DNA from: JASDSY01 sp041441465
GTDB taxonomy: Bacteria > Muiribacteriota > UBA9980
Assembly: GCA_041441465.1 (NCBI GenBank)
Contig: JASDSY010000018.1
Location: 1 to 64,000, forward strand
DNA length: 64,000 nt
Direction: 5' to 3'
Part shown: positions 10,001-25,000 of the stretch, piece after piece
How positions within the stretch are numbered: position 1 is the stretch's first letter
Layout of the letters: every line of letters begins with the position of its first letter
The notes under the pieces: model-generated
What the model was told of the DNA's origin: nothing
Databases searched by the model: none
Seen by the model: the letters and a program-made list of their open reading frames with translations, nothing else
Made by a program: the position numbers and the translations under genes

Positions 10001-13000
10001 ATTATATACGATTGTATCACCTGAAGGCAACGAATCTTCAATTTCGGCAGACGGTACCGTGCCTGCGGCGCCGGTAGTAACGACTGTCGGTTATAGTTTA
10101 AAAGATAAAAAATCGGTAAACGGCGCTACTCAAATAACATCCTCGACGGCTAATAATACTTTGACGATATTTCAGGCTGATAATGCAACAGGAACCAATT
10201 TTGTATCTAGAGGAACTAAAACAGCCAATTTGTCAACACTTATAAATTGTGATCTAATAAACCCGGTTACTGATATAACAGCCGGCAAATATATTTTGTA
10301 CACAATAACTTCACCTGAAGGTAATGAATCAGCATGGACTTCCGATGGGGTTCTTCCGGCGGTGCCAGTTGTAACAACAGTCGGTTATAGTTTGAAAGAC
10401 CAAAAATCCACTAACGGCGCAACTCAAGTAACTGCCTCGACAGCTAATAATACAATTAAAATATGGCAGGCCGATGATGCTGCCGGTACGAATGCTTTGA
10501 CTAAAGGTTCAAATACAGCAAACTTATCGCTGCTTACAAACATCGATCTGATAAACCCGGTCACTGATATAGCGGCCGGCAAATATGTATTGTACACTAT
10601 TGTATCGCCCGAGGGCAATGAATCAGGAATTGCGGCTGACGGCGCAGTTCCTGCCGCGCCGGTAGTGACAACAGTCGGTTATCATTTAAATACCCAAAAA
10701 TCCACTAACGGTGCGACTCAAGTAACCGCCTCGACAGCTAACAATACAATTAAAATATGGCAGGCCGATGATGCTGCCGGTACAAACGCAGCTGCCAAAG
10801 GAAGCAGGACGGCAAACTTATCGCTGCTTACCAATACTGATTTAATAACCGGTATTACCGATATAACAGTTGGTAAAAACGTATTATACACAATAACATC
10901 GCCTGAAGGCAATGAATCTTCAATTTCAGCCGACGGTACAGTGCCTGATGCGCCGGTAGTAACGACAGTTGGTTATAGTTTGAAAGATAAAAAATCGGTA
11001 AACGGTGCTACTCAAATAACATCCTCGACAGCTAATAATACTTTGACAATTTTTCAGGCTGATAATGCCTCCGGCACGAACTTTTCATCTAAAGGTACAA
11101 AAACAGCTGATTTGTCATTGCTTATAAATTGTGACCTTATAACCTCGGTTAGCGATATAACGGCCGGCAAATACATATTATATACAATAACGTCGCCTGA
11201 AGGCAATGAATCGTCGTGGGTTTCGGATGGAACACTTCCTTCGGCACCGGTAGTAACGACGGTCGGCTATAGTTTAAAAGACAAAAAATCAGTAAATGGC
11301 GGTACTCAGATAACCTCGTCTACAGCTAATAATACAATTAGAATCTGGCAGGCCGATGATGCCGCAGGTACAAATGCTCTGGCTAAAGGTTCAAATACAG
11401 GAAACTTATCGCTGCTTACAAATACCGATCTTATAAATCCTGTTACGGATATAACAGCCGGCAAATATGTATTATACACGATTAAATCTCCTGAAGATAA
11501 CGAATCCGGGATTACATCCGATGGAATATTACCGTCAATGCCGGATATTTCTAAAATATATGCCAACGCGCAGCAAAATAAAATTTATTTTACTGCCGCT
11601 ATCGGGCTGGCAACTGATAAATTGACTGCTTATCAGGCTGATGACGCTGCGGGTACCGGCTTAACTAAGCTGAATTCATTCACTAATCTTAGTGCGGCAA
11701 ATAATTTTACCGCTGTTCCAGGTACGCTCGCAGAGTTAAAATACCCTTTTTATACTATTACAAATAATAATGGTAATGAATCAGATAAAATAAATGATGG
11801 ATATATTCCGCAAAAACCTACGGCTGCTAAAATAAGGGTCATTGCCGGAAAAAACAATCCTGACAATTATATTAACTCCAACACTGTTTCCGCGCCGATT
11901 GTATCTGTTACTCCAACGGCCGGACAGGCGGCGGCAGACCAGTTGTATGCGCTCATTCAAGACGGCGCCGGGAATTCAGTTACTAATGCTGCTGGAGTTG
12001 TTAATTCAGGCGCGGTGCCTACGGATGTTACAATGCCTAACGCTTCATCTCTGAATGATGGAACGAATAATATTACGGTCAACGCTTATATAGTCAACTC
12101 TTCTTCCGGCAATATATCGCCTTATTTTTCCGGCACTACCGGCAGTAAAGATACTGTACTGCCTAATTTAAACACGTCTGTTTTGTTTACTTCGAATAAT
12201 GCTAATGATCAGTATCTTGCTAAAGTAGGAAATACTGTAACCATTAATTTTACTGCAAGCGAAGCTATTATAACTGGTTACCCGATAACTACCATTGCTA
12301 CTCATTCAGTGACCACTACCGATCTTGGCTCGAATAAATTTAAAGCTGAATATGTAATGACTGGGACCGATACTGAAGGTGTGATACCGTTTACAATAGA
12401 TATTCGGGATCTTGCCGGTAATGACGGTGTTCAAAGGACTACAACTACCGACGGCAAGACTATTACATTTGATATGACACCTCCGCAGCTTTCGGCGGTT
12501 AACATTAAATCTAATAATGCTTATGAGCCTACTGTTTATGCAAAATCAGGCGATACTATAACTTTAACGTTCAAAGCAAATGAAAACATCAGAAGGATTG
12601 TAACTGATACTGTTAAAGTAAAAATTGCCGGACAGAATGCGGCTGTTGCTCCTGCCGGGAATGGCACTGATTATACTGCGACGTATACGATGACAGATAC
12701 CGATCCTGAAGGGCAGGTTACATTTATTATAGATTTTGACGACCTTGCCGGAAATAGCGGTACTCAGGTAACTTCCACGACGGATTCGAGTAAGATAATA
12801 TTCGACAGGTCTGGTCCGGATACTAATATTGATGTGACTAATGTCGGTTTTGGCAATGCGACCGGCGAAGTTACGGCATATAATAATTTTACTTATCCTG
12901 AAAGTTCGCCTGGTATGAACGGCTGCTATCTTGAAATAAGTTTCGACGGCGCGACTACCGCTAAATCTGAAGCAGCGTATAAATCTTCGCATAATGTTCT

Positions 13001-16000
13001 TGATGTTATTATGAACGGTATTGCCACTAAAGCCGCCGGCACCTCTATTTATTACCGTTATCGCGACCGCGCGGGTAACGTTTCTGCATGGGTAGCTGAC
13101 GGCACTGTTCCTGACAAACCGGATGTTTCAAAAATATACGCAAGCAAGGCAACGACTAAAGTTACTAATGATGTCGCCGGCATAACTGCGTTAACAAATA
13201 CTAATGCGTCATTGATATTGTATCAGGATGATAATAATGTAAAACCTGTTACGCTTCGTCTGGGGACGAAGACCGGCGTTGATTTAAATGCGTTTATAGG
13301 CGACTTAATGACTGGCGTTTCTTTTACTGCGGATAAATATTTAGCTTATACGGTTAAAGATGAAAACGGCAATGAATCTGATTTCATTTATGACGGCAAA
13401 ATTCCTGTCGTTCCTACTGATCTTACCAAACTTGGATATTTAAGGCAATTTAATAAAATTATAGCTTATTCTGCGAATACATGCGATGAAACGGCAAGCG
13501 ACCTTTATTTGAAAGTATTTGAAAAAACATTAGTTCCTGCATATAATTATCAGGGTATTACATCGTCGACTAACGGCGCTTCTGGTTATACTGCTGGTGA
13601 TTTAATAACTGCCGTTGATATACCGGCCGGCTCGACTGTCAGCTATACATATTTGAATACAAACGGCAATGAATCTGATTACATTGATGACGGCAAGGTT
13701 CCGGCTGCTCCTTCGGCCGGTGATGTCGCGAATTTGAATTATTTTAAATGCGATAATTTAGTTCTTACCTCGGGTGTTGTAGGCGCGGTAAGCGATAACG
13801 ATTTAAAATTAAAAATATATGAAAATAATGGCGGTACTTATAGCAAGGTAAAAACTGCCGCTTCTAAAAACGGTGCGACCGGTTATGCATCCGGAATAAA
13901 TGTTATTACAGGAATCACTGCGTTTACTGATCTAACGACGGTATCTTATTCATATATAAATGATGCCGGCAATGAATCGGCATATACAGATGACGGCATA
14001 GTTCCTAAAACAATTCAATCAATAGCTATTGCGCCAAATACTCCTGCCGGAACGAATAATCCTTTAAATTTCGTTAATTTGCAAACCTATACGGCGCCTG
14101 TTGTCGATGTTAAACCTATAAATGGCCAATTAGCCGAAGACAGGCTTTTTGTTATTTTAGACGATATGGCCGGGCATAAAGTTACAAATAGCGGCGGAAC
14201 CGGAGTTATTAATCCGACTACCGCTGCGACGACCTCGATTACAATTGAGTCGGCCGCTTTACTGATTGATACAACTAATCTTAAAATTCGCGGTTACGTG
14301 AGAAATTCGACAACCGGTAACGCTTCAGGGTACCTTGTAATTACCGGTGTCAAAGATAAAACGAAACCGGCGGTCCCGTCACTTGTGCAGCCGGGCGATT
14401 TAACCACTCCTTTATGGATTAACACTCAGAAACCGACATTACTCTGGACTGGCGGTACCGATTTGACTGCCGGAACAAAAGAAGTTGAAATTCAAGTTTC
14501 TGATAAATCAGACTTTTCAGGCGGATTTAAAGTTAATAAAAAAGTTGCGGTAAATGCTGCTGGCACTCTTGAAACTTATACTCTCCTCGATGCCGAAAAA
14601 CTTGATCAGTACATCACTTATTACTGGCGTGTAAGGCTTTATGATAACGCTGAAAACGCGCCGGACGATACTGACTGGTCGCCGGTTTATAAATTTAAAG
14701 TCGACGTAACTGAACCGGCATTTGTATATGACGATCCGCTTCCTGAAGATCCTGATTATTTAAAGTGGTTTCCGGGCAATACGCTTGAAAACCAGACTTT
14801 GCCGTCTTACTGGGTGCGCACTACTTATCCGCAATATAGATGGAACTTGCCTCAGGATCCGCTTGGCGGCGCCGGTCTTGATAAATTTGAAATTCAGGTC
14901 GCTACCGGAAAGACTGAGGCTGATTTTTCAAGCGGCTTGAAGAAAACTATTACGGATATTACTAAATATTCAGTTGATTCGATCGAAGTTGCTGTATATC
15001 CAGGACAAATGCCCGGCTCGGTTTGTTATTGGCGTCTGCTGGCTTATGATAAAGCCGGGAATATTGCTAAATCTCAAATATTTAATTACGGAAAAGATAT
15101 AACAGCGCCTGATTACTTTTCAATAAAACGTTATATATCGGATAACGCGGTTTTTAACAATAAGACAGTTTATTTGAAACCGGTCGGTATAAACCAGGCT
15201 ATTGGTAATGTTTTCGATACGCCGACAGATATCATCGGCGCTATATCGGATCCTAATTCTTCTGGTATATGGAAAGTCGAATATTATTATAAATTAAGTT
15301 CTGAAGATGATACTAAATGGAAACTCTTAAAAACTGCAAGCAAAGTAACAGGTTCAGCTGATTATTCCGCAGATTTTAGCGTTAATGCGACTTTACCCGA
15401 TGACGGCACTTATGATATCGGCGCGAAAGTATATGATTTGGCAGGAAATGTCAGAAGCTGGCAGCCGACCGTAGGCGGCCTTCTTGGTAAATATTATACT
15501 TGCGGGGCTGTGCCGCCGACTTATTCTTCGACGGCTGATTCAAGAGAATCTTTGAAACTTACAAGAATCGATCAGAAAGTTGACTTTAACTGGAATGCTG
15601 GTTTGTCGCCGAGTAACTCTTATGGCTTGGGTAATTTTATAGTGCCGGCGGATTATTTCTATACTGAATGGACAGGCGAATTTTACGCTGCCGAATCTAC
15701 AAAATATAATTTTAGAATAAAAACTGATGACGGCGTTAGGTTTTATTTTAACGATATGAACACAAATTTACTTGCGGCTGCGGCCTGGACTGGCTGGGGC
15801 GTTACATATACCGCTACAACTGCTACATTGACGGCCGGCAACTGGTATAAAATAAAAATGGTCTATTTCGAAGGCGGCGGCGATGCTAACGCTATATTAG
15901 AAGTAAAAAGAAACGCCGATCCGGCCGCTAATTATACTGCTTTATTTGCTGACCGGCTGAGAACTGAATTAACGGATGCTGTTGTTAGAAATATAAAAAT

Positions 16001-19000
16001 TGACTCGAAACCTTCGCAGACACAATTCAGCCAGCCGCCGAGCGCCGTAAATGCCGATAGCTTTAATGTAAAGTGGAAAAATAAAGATGATAATTCGACT
16101 GCTGTTGATCATAAAATAAAGGCGACGTTCGAAAATAATACTGCTGACGGTTTTACTAACGATAATAATACGAACCTAACTGCAACGTCCGGCGGCGGGG
16201 CTGGCGAACCGGCCTTGCCGTTTGACGGAAAATATTTTTTGAAAGCTTCGATGAACGCAGCTTCCGGTATTATGCGTTTCAGCTATGTCATGCCTGGCAG
16301 TTACGATCTTGCAACTTATAATTATATTAATTTTGCTTATTATGTCCCTTCTGCTCAGGCGGCAAAAATGAGCTTATGGGTTGATGTGAAATTTAACGGC
16401 CAATCACATAAAGAAATTATTGATTTGAATGCTTTGAACGGTAATATTACTGATACTGAAAAATATAACGTTACTAACAGATGGGATTATATCGGAACTA
16501 CTACATGCCCTGTAGATGTTTGGAAACCGGTATCTTTAAACCTTTATGAATACTTAAAAAGCATATATGGCTATACAAGTTATACTGTTGATGATATAGT
16601 ATTTTATTCTAACAGTGAAGTTTCAGGTAATGCAATTTACATAGATGATTTTTCAGTCTCTAAAAACGGGTTCGCACTTACTAACGTTCAAACTTTAAGG
16701 GGCTGGGTTAATGTCGGTGTACCTTCAGAGTGGAAATGGTGGTTAATTGGCGATACTTCAGCTACGGATGGCTATGATTTCAGTTATATGTATGACGGCA
16801 CTGAAAATGGTGAAACCTACTTTTTTAGAGGTAAATCATTAGACAACGCGGGTAACGTCGAACCGGATCAATCTTATGAGGTGTCGACACGCGTCACTGT
16901 TGTAAAAACTCCGCCTGATCCGCCTACAAATCTCAGATGGTTTGCGTACAATGACGATAATGGAACTACTTTTGCCGAAAGGAAAATGTCAAATGCGCGC
17001 TGCTTTGACGAAACCAAAAGACGCGTTATAAGAGCTAAATGGGATGCTCCGCGCGACGGTTCCGGTATCGCGGATTATTATATACAAATATCGACAGACG
17101 AAGTGTTTGCTACAATTGTGAAACAGGGATGGGTTAAAGACTTGAAAACGTCCGATCCGGATTCTTATGCTACGCCTGATGATTCCGCTGATTCATATAC
17201 ATTTAAGGCAGTTGACCAGAATTTATACTACTTCAGAGTTCTTAGCAAGAATACTGTAGGCCTTGAAAGCAGTTATTCACATACTGCCGCAAGCAGCTTC
17301 AGAACATATTACTCAAGTCCGACCGGTAATTCTATTGGTTTAAATAGCGATTCTATAGTTCCTGGAGACTGGCAGACTAAATATCCGGTCGATAAATTAT
17401 ATCCTGCCGGAACTGCCGGCAGCTGGGGAGACTGGGGAACCGCCGAAGTCAGCTATGCCAAGCGCACATTTGTTATGTTTCAGGATAATTTTGCTGATAA
17501 TTCTAAATGGACGGGAAATATTGGTGCAGGTTCTGGAAGTAAAATGTTTTATTTTTCGGGTAATAATCTAATAAGCAACACTCAAGATAAGAGTAAAGAT
17601 TATTATGTTTATTCACTGGCTCAGGACCTTACAAATTGTACTGCCGCTAAATTAGAATTTAACATGACTTTTCTAAAAGCTGATGCCGGCGATTATGCAT
17701 ATATCGGTATTGATAATGGCTCAAAAAATATATTGGAAACTTATAATGGTATAGATGTACCAACTACTTCTAAATCTTTTGATTTGAGTTCTTATCTTGA
17801 CCAAAACATTAAAATATATTTTAGGGTTAAAACCGATGGTTCGAATGGAATACCTAAATTAAATGTTAGTAATTTAAAATTAATCGTTACAAGAAATGAA
17901 TCGCCGTCATTAACAGGCGCAAGTTATATATATAAAAAGCCGGTTAATGGCGTTACTAATACTTCAGCTATTACTTATTACAAGCATGATATAGTTTTCG
18001 GAAAATACTCAAAAGATCGTGAATGTACGATAGAAGTACAGGGAACCGCTAAATATACGGTATATTTAAACGGCGTGGAATTAAAGAAAAATGCCAGCTC
18101 AATTATTGATACCAGTGAAGTTGTCACTTTTAAGAGCATATTCGGCGCGCCTAATACTGATAATGGCGAATTTAACATTACGGATACCTGTAATGTTATA
18201 ACCATTAAGCTGTTGCCGGATCTTCTTTCGGCGCCGACTGGTGAAATGTATGAAAATTCTGCTATAGCCTATAAAATAACGGTTAATGAAAAATTAAAAA
18301 TGATAGTTGACGTTACTGCGCCGGCTGTTGAAAAGATTGTAGCTTACGCGCAGAATGGCGAAAACATGGAATTGGCTTCAAATCCTTCACCATTCCAGTA
18401 TTCCCGCGAATTCATGGTTTCGGCTACCGCTAAAGACCTTTCAGGTATCAAGGGCGCTTATTATAAAATATGGTCATATAACACGCCTTCGGCGGGCGGC
18501 GATTTCGAGCCGATCGACGAATATGACGGTACTTATATCGACCTGCCTAACGGCGATACTACCATTACAATACCTGTTGCAACGACTTATGACCGCGTGA
18601 TGTGCAGCGTGTGGTTTGTCGATATTAACGATAATATAGGCCAGCGAAAAGAAGCTGAACTCAGGGTTGACCGCGATAAGCCGTCCAAGCCTGCGCTTAA
18701 AAAATTTAAAAACGAAAATACCGGCGCTGAATTAGCTGATGGCACCGTAATAAATCAGCCTAAACCTAAATTTTATTGGTCGGTATCGACTGATGCTACA
18801 TTTACCAATTCTCACTGGTCGCCTGCCAAAACAGATAACGGCGCAGGCATTGGATTTTATCAGCTGCAGTTGACTTCAAAAGGCGATTTTGCAACTTCCG
18901 ATTTTGATGTAATATTAAAAAATGATTCGGATTTTACCTCCGAAGCTTCGTTTACCCCTATGGATAATATTCCTGTCGGAACATATAAATGGCGTGTAAG

Positions 19001-22000
19001 GGCAAGGGACAACATAACAGATACGACTGAAATGAATTTTTCTGATTGGTCAGATACAGGCGAGATAAAAGTGGATTATCAGGCGCCTAACACTTACGTT
19101 GTCGCTCCGCCGCCTGACGGCCCTTATTTCCGCGAGACCGACAATGTATCGATTCTGCCGAATATCTATTTTTCAGTAAAAAGTAATGACGGCTCTAGCG
19201 ATAATCATTCAATATACAGCCAGAAAGCATATTTGGGCGACACTAAAGAAATGCTTATTGAAGGTAACGGCGTCGACTGTAACTTTCCGCGTATTAATAG
19301 AGACGGAAAATACGTTGTATTCGAAAAACGCGGTACTTCTACATCTGAAATTTATATAATGACTAACGGCGGTACCAATCCGATATCGCTTTCAAGACAA
19401 ACTTATAACAATAAAAATATGTCTTCAGGCGATAAAATAAAATTAACAGGTCAGGTTACGACTCCGGTTGTTCCGCCTGCGGATGATCCGTCTGTTTCGG
19501 CCCGTCTATATTACGTAATAAGCACCGAAGAAATTTATATCGGAAGCAATTATACTCTCGAATATGACTATTACGCTGATACTACCGGGACTGGTATCGG
19601 CGGTATCAACTTGTGGCTTGAAACTGATTCGGTAACCACTACTCCTCAAAAAACTAAAATTCGTGACGCTTCTGAATATCCTGTATGGAATACCGATCCT
19701 ACTCCCGGCGATCAGGATAATACGACTACTGATCCGCTTAACAGAAGCTACACCGGCACTGATTATTATAAAAAGTGGAAACATAAGAAAATTCCTATTC
19801 CTAACGCTCGTAAAGATTACACGATAAAAACATGGGAAGTGGCTCTTGAAAATAATGACCCGGGTAAATCGATAAACGTTTATTATGATAATATTTGCGT
19901 CTATGATGCTGAACAGGCAATAGTCAAAAAAATATATTCTCGCGGCGCCCTTCCAAAATCTGAATTAGCGGATTATAGGGCGAATTATGAAAATTATTCG
20001 GTTTCGATTGAAAAAGGTTCCGTAAGCAATGAAGAATACAATAAAAAAGTGCTTTTTGACGTTAATCCTGACATGACGACAAATGCTTCTAAAGTTGTAT
20101 TTTCAAGATATTCCGGGTACAGGCGCTACAGGCTTAATGTAGGTGCCGCCCCGAAAGATTATACCGTTATGATTAAGGTCGACGGTGAAACCGCAAAAGA
20201 TATATACGACAGAAGTATGTCTAATGGAGATGATTTCAGGGTATACTGGAAATATTGGGATAGCTCGTCGTCATCGACGAAAGAAATCGAGCTTGATAGA
20301 TATGTAGAAACTTATGAATCAAATGACATTAAAGTATGGTTCAAAATTCAGGAAGCGGCAGGCTGGACCGGCGGGCTTTCAAATTATTATATTGAATACG
20401 GCAAACTTTCAGTAGGCGAGCCGCCTATTGATTACAGTAAGGTTTATTATTTCTATGACTCATTTGATAAAGGTATTAATGTTAAAGAAAACTGGACTAT
20501 GATAGGAAATCCTGACTGGGAAAGTTCCGGTAATGTCCTGTTTAAAAATGGTTCGATTACTGTTAGCGGCAATGGATTGTATTCTAAAAAAACTTTTGAG
20601 CCGGTCAGCGATACGCTTGGCCTTGGTTTTACAATACACGCTAAATTGCTTCAAACTACATCTGAAGTAAGAATAGGCCTTGCTCCTTCGACTTATGACA
20701 GGTCGAATGCTTTCGCTTTTGAAACCGACATAAATGATAGATTTTTCCATCCGGCTAATGCTAATAAGGTTTATTCTTCCGTAAACTCAGCGTGGGTTAA
20801 TCATTATCCCGGCCTTGACTCTATTGAAAATGATCTTTCAAATTATCCTATGCCTGAAGATTTTTCCGCTAAGAATAATCAGTGGCATACATATAATTTT
20901 TCATGGTTAAAAAGAGTTGAAGACGGCGATACTTCAAATACGATAAGATGGCATTACGATGATACTGCATATTCGAACGCGATGAATTCCGCGCCACGTA
21001 AAGTAAGAGCAAGCGGGGCTTTATCGATATATATGAATAACGTATCAGGTACCGAAACTGTTTATATAGATAAAGTGATGGTAAGACTGCTTCAAGAGTC
21101 TGAACCTACTGCTGAAATCGATACGACTACTATAGAGTTGACAGGCGCCTATGAAGTTACAATGGTAAATGTTAATTACGACGAGGCGAATGACGTTATC
21201 GCTTATTACGGCGGAGAAAAGTTTCTGACCGATACTACCGGAAGCCGTTATGATAAGTTAAACCCAAAAATCAGCCCTGACGGGTCTAAAGTAGTATATA
21301 TGGCAGATCTAAATGATAATCAATATGATGTTTATCTTTTAAATACCGACGGCAGTAATTTTGCCGACGGCAGTACATTGAAGAGGCTGACGACTTATGA
21401 ATCGAATGATAAAGATCCGAGCTGGTCGCCAGACGGCGAAAAAATAGTTTTCTTGCGTGAAGTAGATGAAGGCGACGGCACCGTAAGTGTCATAATGACA
21501 ATGAAGTGGGACGGCACCGATCAGCAGCGTATAAAAATTTCCGATAAAACCGATGTTAACTATCGTTCGCCTGTTTACGGCTTGATGGGTGACAGGTTGT
21601 ATTATGCGCGTCCGTCCGATGTAGGTAATTATGAGGTATATTGCTTATGGGCCAAAGACGTGTATAAAGGCAAAACTATTGAAACTTCAGAGAATTCGGA
21701 AGAAATTAAAATTACTACTCTTGACAGCAAGGAAGATGCGAGCAGAGTATCGGTTGAAATGCCTAAAAAATCAGGCTGGTATTATAATGTGCCTACTATA
21801 ACGATGTATACGCGTGACAGCGAAGGCCATGGTTCGAGGATTTATTATATGTACGATCCTCTTACTTATGTGCCTGATTGGCAATATTCAAGCAAAGCCT
21901 CAGGCGGCTCCGTTCTTTCACTGGCACCGTCAATTCCTGTAAGTTCCGACGGACACTTCAGGGATGCTTTGAAATTCTTCGGCTGCGATATTGATGTTCA

Positions 22001-25000
22001 ATATGAATCTACGTCGGGTTATTTTAAAGGAAAACAAGAATCGGGCAACGTTGAATTGAAACATAATTTTACGCTTTTGATCGATGACAAACAGCCGGCT
22101 TCGACTGCCGCGGTTCATATAGTCGACCGTGACGGTACAAAATTAGGTGTTAATATCGATAACAGAATTGAATATAGCGCCGAAGTTGAAACTAACGGCT
22201 ATGGCGGCGATAATATTTTGAAGAGTGCCGAAATAAGTTTGCTTATTCCGACTGATAAACAGTATGTTGATTGGATTTATATGTCCAATGCCAATACCGC
22301 TCCTAATGGTTATGAAACAGAGCCTGTCGATCTTGGTTCGGAAGATGCCGCCGGCAATGTTTCTTATACAAGTACTAGCGAAGTCTGGTTTAGAGCCGGC
22401 CGCGCCTCTAAATTTTTCTATCCGGCCAGAAAATGGATGCTCGATAAACCGGATGAGTCAGGTCCGAAAGTTATTTACGCATGGCTTGGTTCTGAGGGCC
22501 GTGTGATTAAAGCCGTGTCTGAAGAGGTATACCTTGTCGCTGACATTCCTAAGCATTATGAAGACAGGGTTTATGTTACTACGACAAGCCAATTTAAAAA
22601 AGGCGTTTTTGTCGACGGCAAGGGCGTAATTGAAAAAGATGCGATTTCACTCGACCAGGGGAACTATGATACTTATGAGACTCCTGTAATGACGCTTGGA
22701 AGTCACGTTACCGATCTTAGTAAAATTTATTATATGGCTGAAACGTCATCCGTGCAGGCATACGATTCGGAAGCTATAAAATTAATTCAGGTAAGACGCG
22801 GTACCAGCCTTATCCCTGATTCGGTTCATTGGAGCGATTGGGTTGAAGTGCCGGCGCTTGATCTTAAAAATGCGACTTCGGAAATTGATATTTCAATGGA
22901 AGCTACCGGTATTTTCGGCAAAGCTATAAGCGAAGGCAAAATACAGAAAAATGACGGCTGGCACCAGAGCTCAAATGAGGTCCAGTTTGTGCAGGCAAGA
23001 ATAAAGCTCGACGGCTACGTGAGAGTTACTGAAATAGGGTTCTTGTTTAAACGTGTCGCTGACGGCCTTAGAAATTATAATTCCGATCCTAATATCGATG
23101 ATGCGGCAGATAAAAATGGCGTTTATAAAACAATGCCGCGTCTTACTTTTGGTTCTACGACAAAATCGAAAATTGATAACCCGCTTGAAATTCGTTATTA
23201 CTGGAAAAACTCGCGCGGCAAATCTGGCGGCAGCGAGGCGAATCCTTTAATACTCGACTATAACACCATGATTGCGCTTGGTACTACAGAGGTTTTCAGC
23301 GCTACAGATGAAGTGTTTTCATATAAAACGGCTAAAAAAGTATCTGATGACTCTACTGAAGTCACCGAAAAATATTTCTTCGGCTTAAAAAAGAGCACGG
23401 TTGATAATACATTGGAAATAGTTCTTGATCCTGATTTTAAAGATGGTTCCGTTGAAATACGGTTATGGGTTATTGATATTGCCGGTAATGAATCGACTAA
23501 AGAAACTTATGTTTATTATATCAATACTTCATCAATTCATGATCCTAAGATTAACATAAGCCGCTCTACTTCAACTTTGCATCCTTATAATGTAAATTCA
23601 TTGGCGACGGATGTAAGTGATTCGTTATATACGAATATGCCTTTTGTGGATAATACTATTGAGGTCACAGGCGGTAACTATCGCATGCTTTCGAATAGGC
23701 CTGATTTCAAGGATGCTAAATGGGAAATAATGAGCTGGCCTGATTCATGCGATAAATGGGAAAAATGGGGAAGCGGGACACAGTCGGTAGGACTTTATGA
23801 TTATGATATCACTTATGACGGATATTCAGTTGAATATACTGATGAAGTGCATTTTGGCAATAAAGTTCCGGATATGTTCGACGGACAGAAAGTCGTTTAT
23901 TCTAAATTTAAAAATGCCGCCGGCCTTATAGTCGGACCGGTTACAGACGAGATAATACTCGACACTCAGCCGCCGACTACTTCTTACCAGGGCGTTACCG
24001 ATAACGGCGTTTTAGGTCAGAACGGTAATATAATCAATATAAAACTTACAAATGTATATGATTTTGAAGACGGTACTTCGTCGACCACTCTGAAGTTTGG
24101 AACGGCCGAAACCGCTATAATGGTTGCGCATAAATACAATTCATTGTATATAACCGAACGAAACTATCCTGACGCAAGTTTACGTTTAAGGTATAACGCT
24201 CAGGCTGAAGGACTAAAGGAAGAATCATATTATACTTCGCCTGTTTATTTGATCGGCACGCATATCTTATCCGAGCCGCTTGGAAGATTAAGATGGAAAC
24301 AGGCGGCCGACGCTGATAATACAATTGAAATATGGGTTCGTACTATTCCGGATAAAGGCGATGGCAGCCCTGATTTTGACCACGCCCAGGCATGGAATAA
24401 CGGCGGCGATTCTTATTATAAAGCCGGAACGGGTACTACCGAAGTAACTCCATGGAAAGAACTGCTTTCTACCGGTAACTCTATTTCGCCTTATGACAGG
24501 CAATTTATGCAATTTAAAGTTAAAATGTCAACTACTAAGGCTTCCGGTTTAGTTCCGCGTATCGATGAAATGGAATTTGAGTTCAAGAGAAAATCGGATT
24601 TGATTTCAGCATATCCGGCTAAAGACCCCGACGGCAGTTCAGGTTATTTTAAAACACCTGTCACCGTTAATATATTTAAGAATGATAATCTTGACGTTAT
24701 AAAATACAGATGGTCGAATAGCGCTTCGACTTTAGCAGGCGACACTTACGAAATCCTTTCTTCGACTGAAGTCTCTTCGATCGCTAAAGGACAGTTCGTA
24801 ATTGATGTTGACAGCTCTAAAAAACCTTATTTACATTGGTTTGGCGTGTCTAAAACTGGCGACACAGAATCAGTTATACATACAAAATTATTTAAGTTCG
24901 CTAATATAACGGCCGGCAGCAAACCAGCAGTTAAAATCAAAGAAGGCGAGCTTTTAAAATCAAGATATGTTCATTTGATATTTTATCCTGGTATCCCTGG

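Noticed and set aside
9471..11537. CRISPR array
   Set aside because: The repeat unit is 294 bases, in frame, and codes for protein along its whole length. There are no spacers or cas genes.
9821..11566. Set of minus-strand ORFs with near-identical N-termini every 294 bases
   Set aside because: They are shadows of the tandem repeat in the giant gene, with no SDs or promoters. They are not a gene family or CRISPR-like array.
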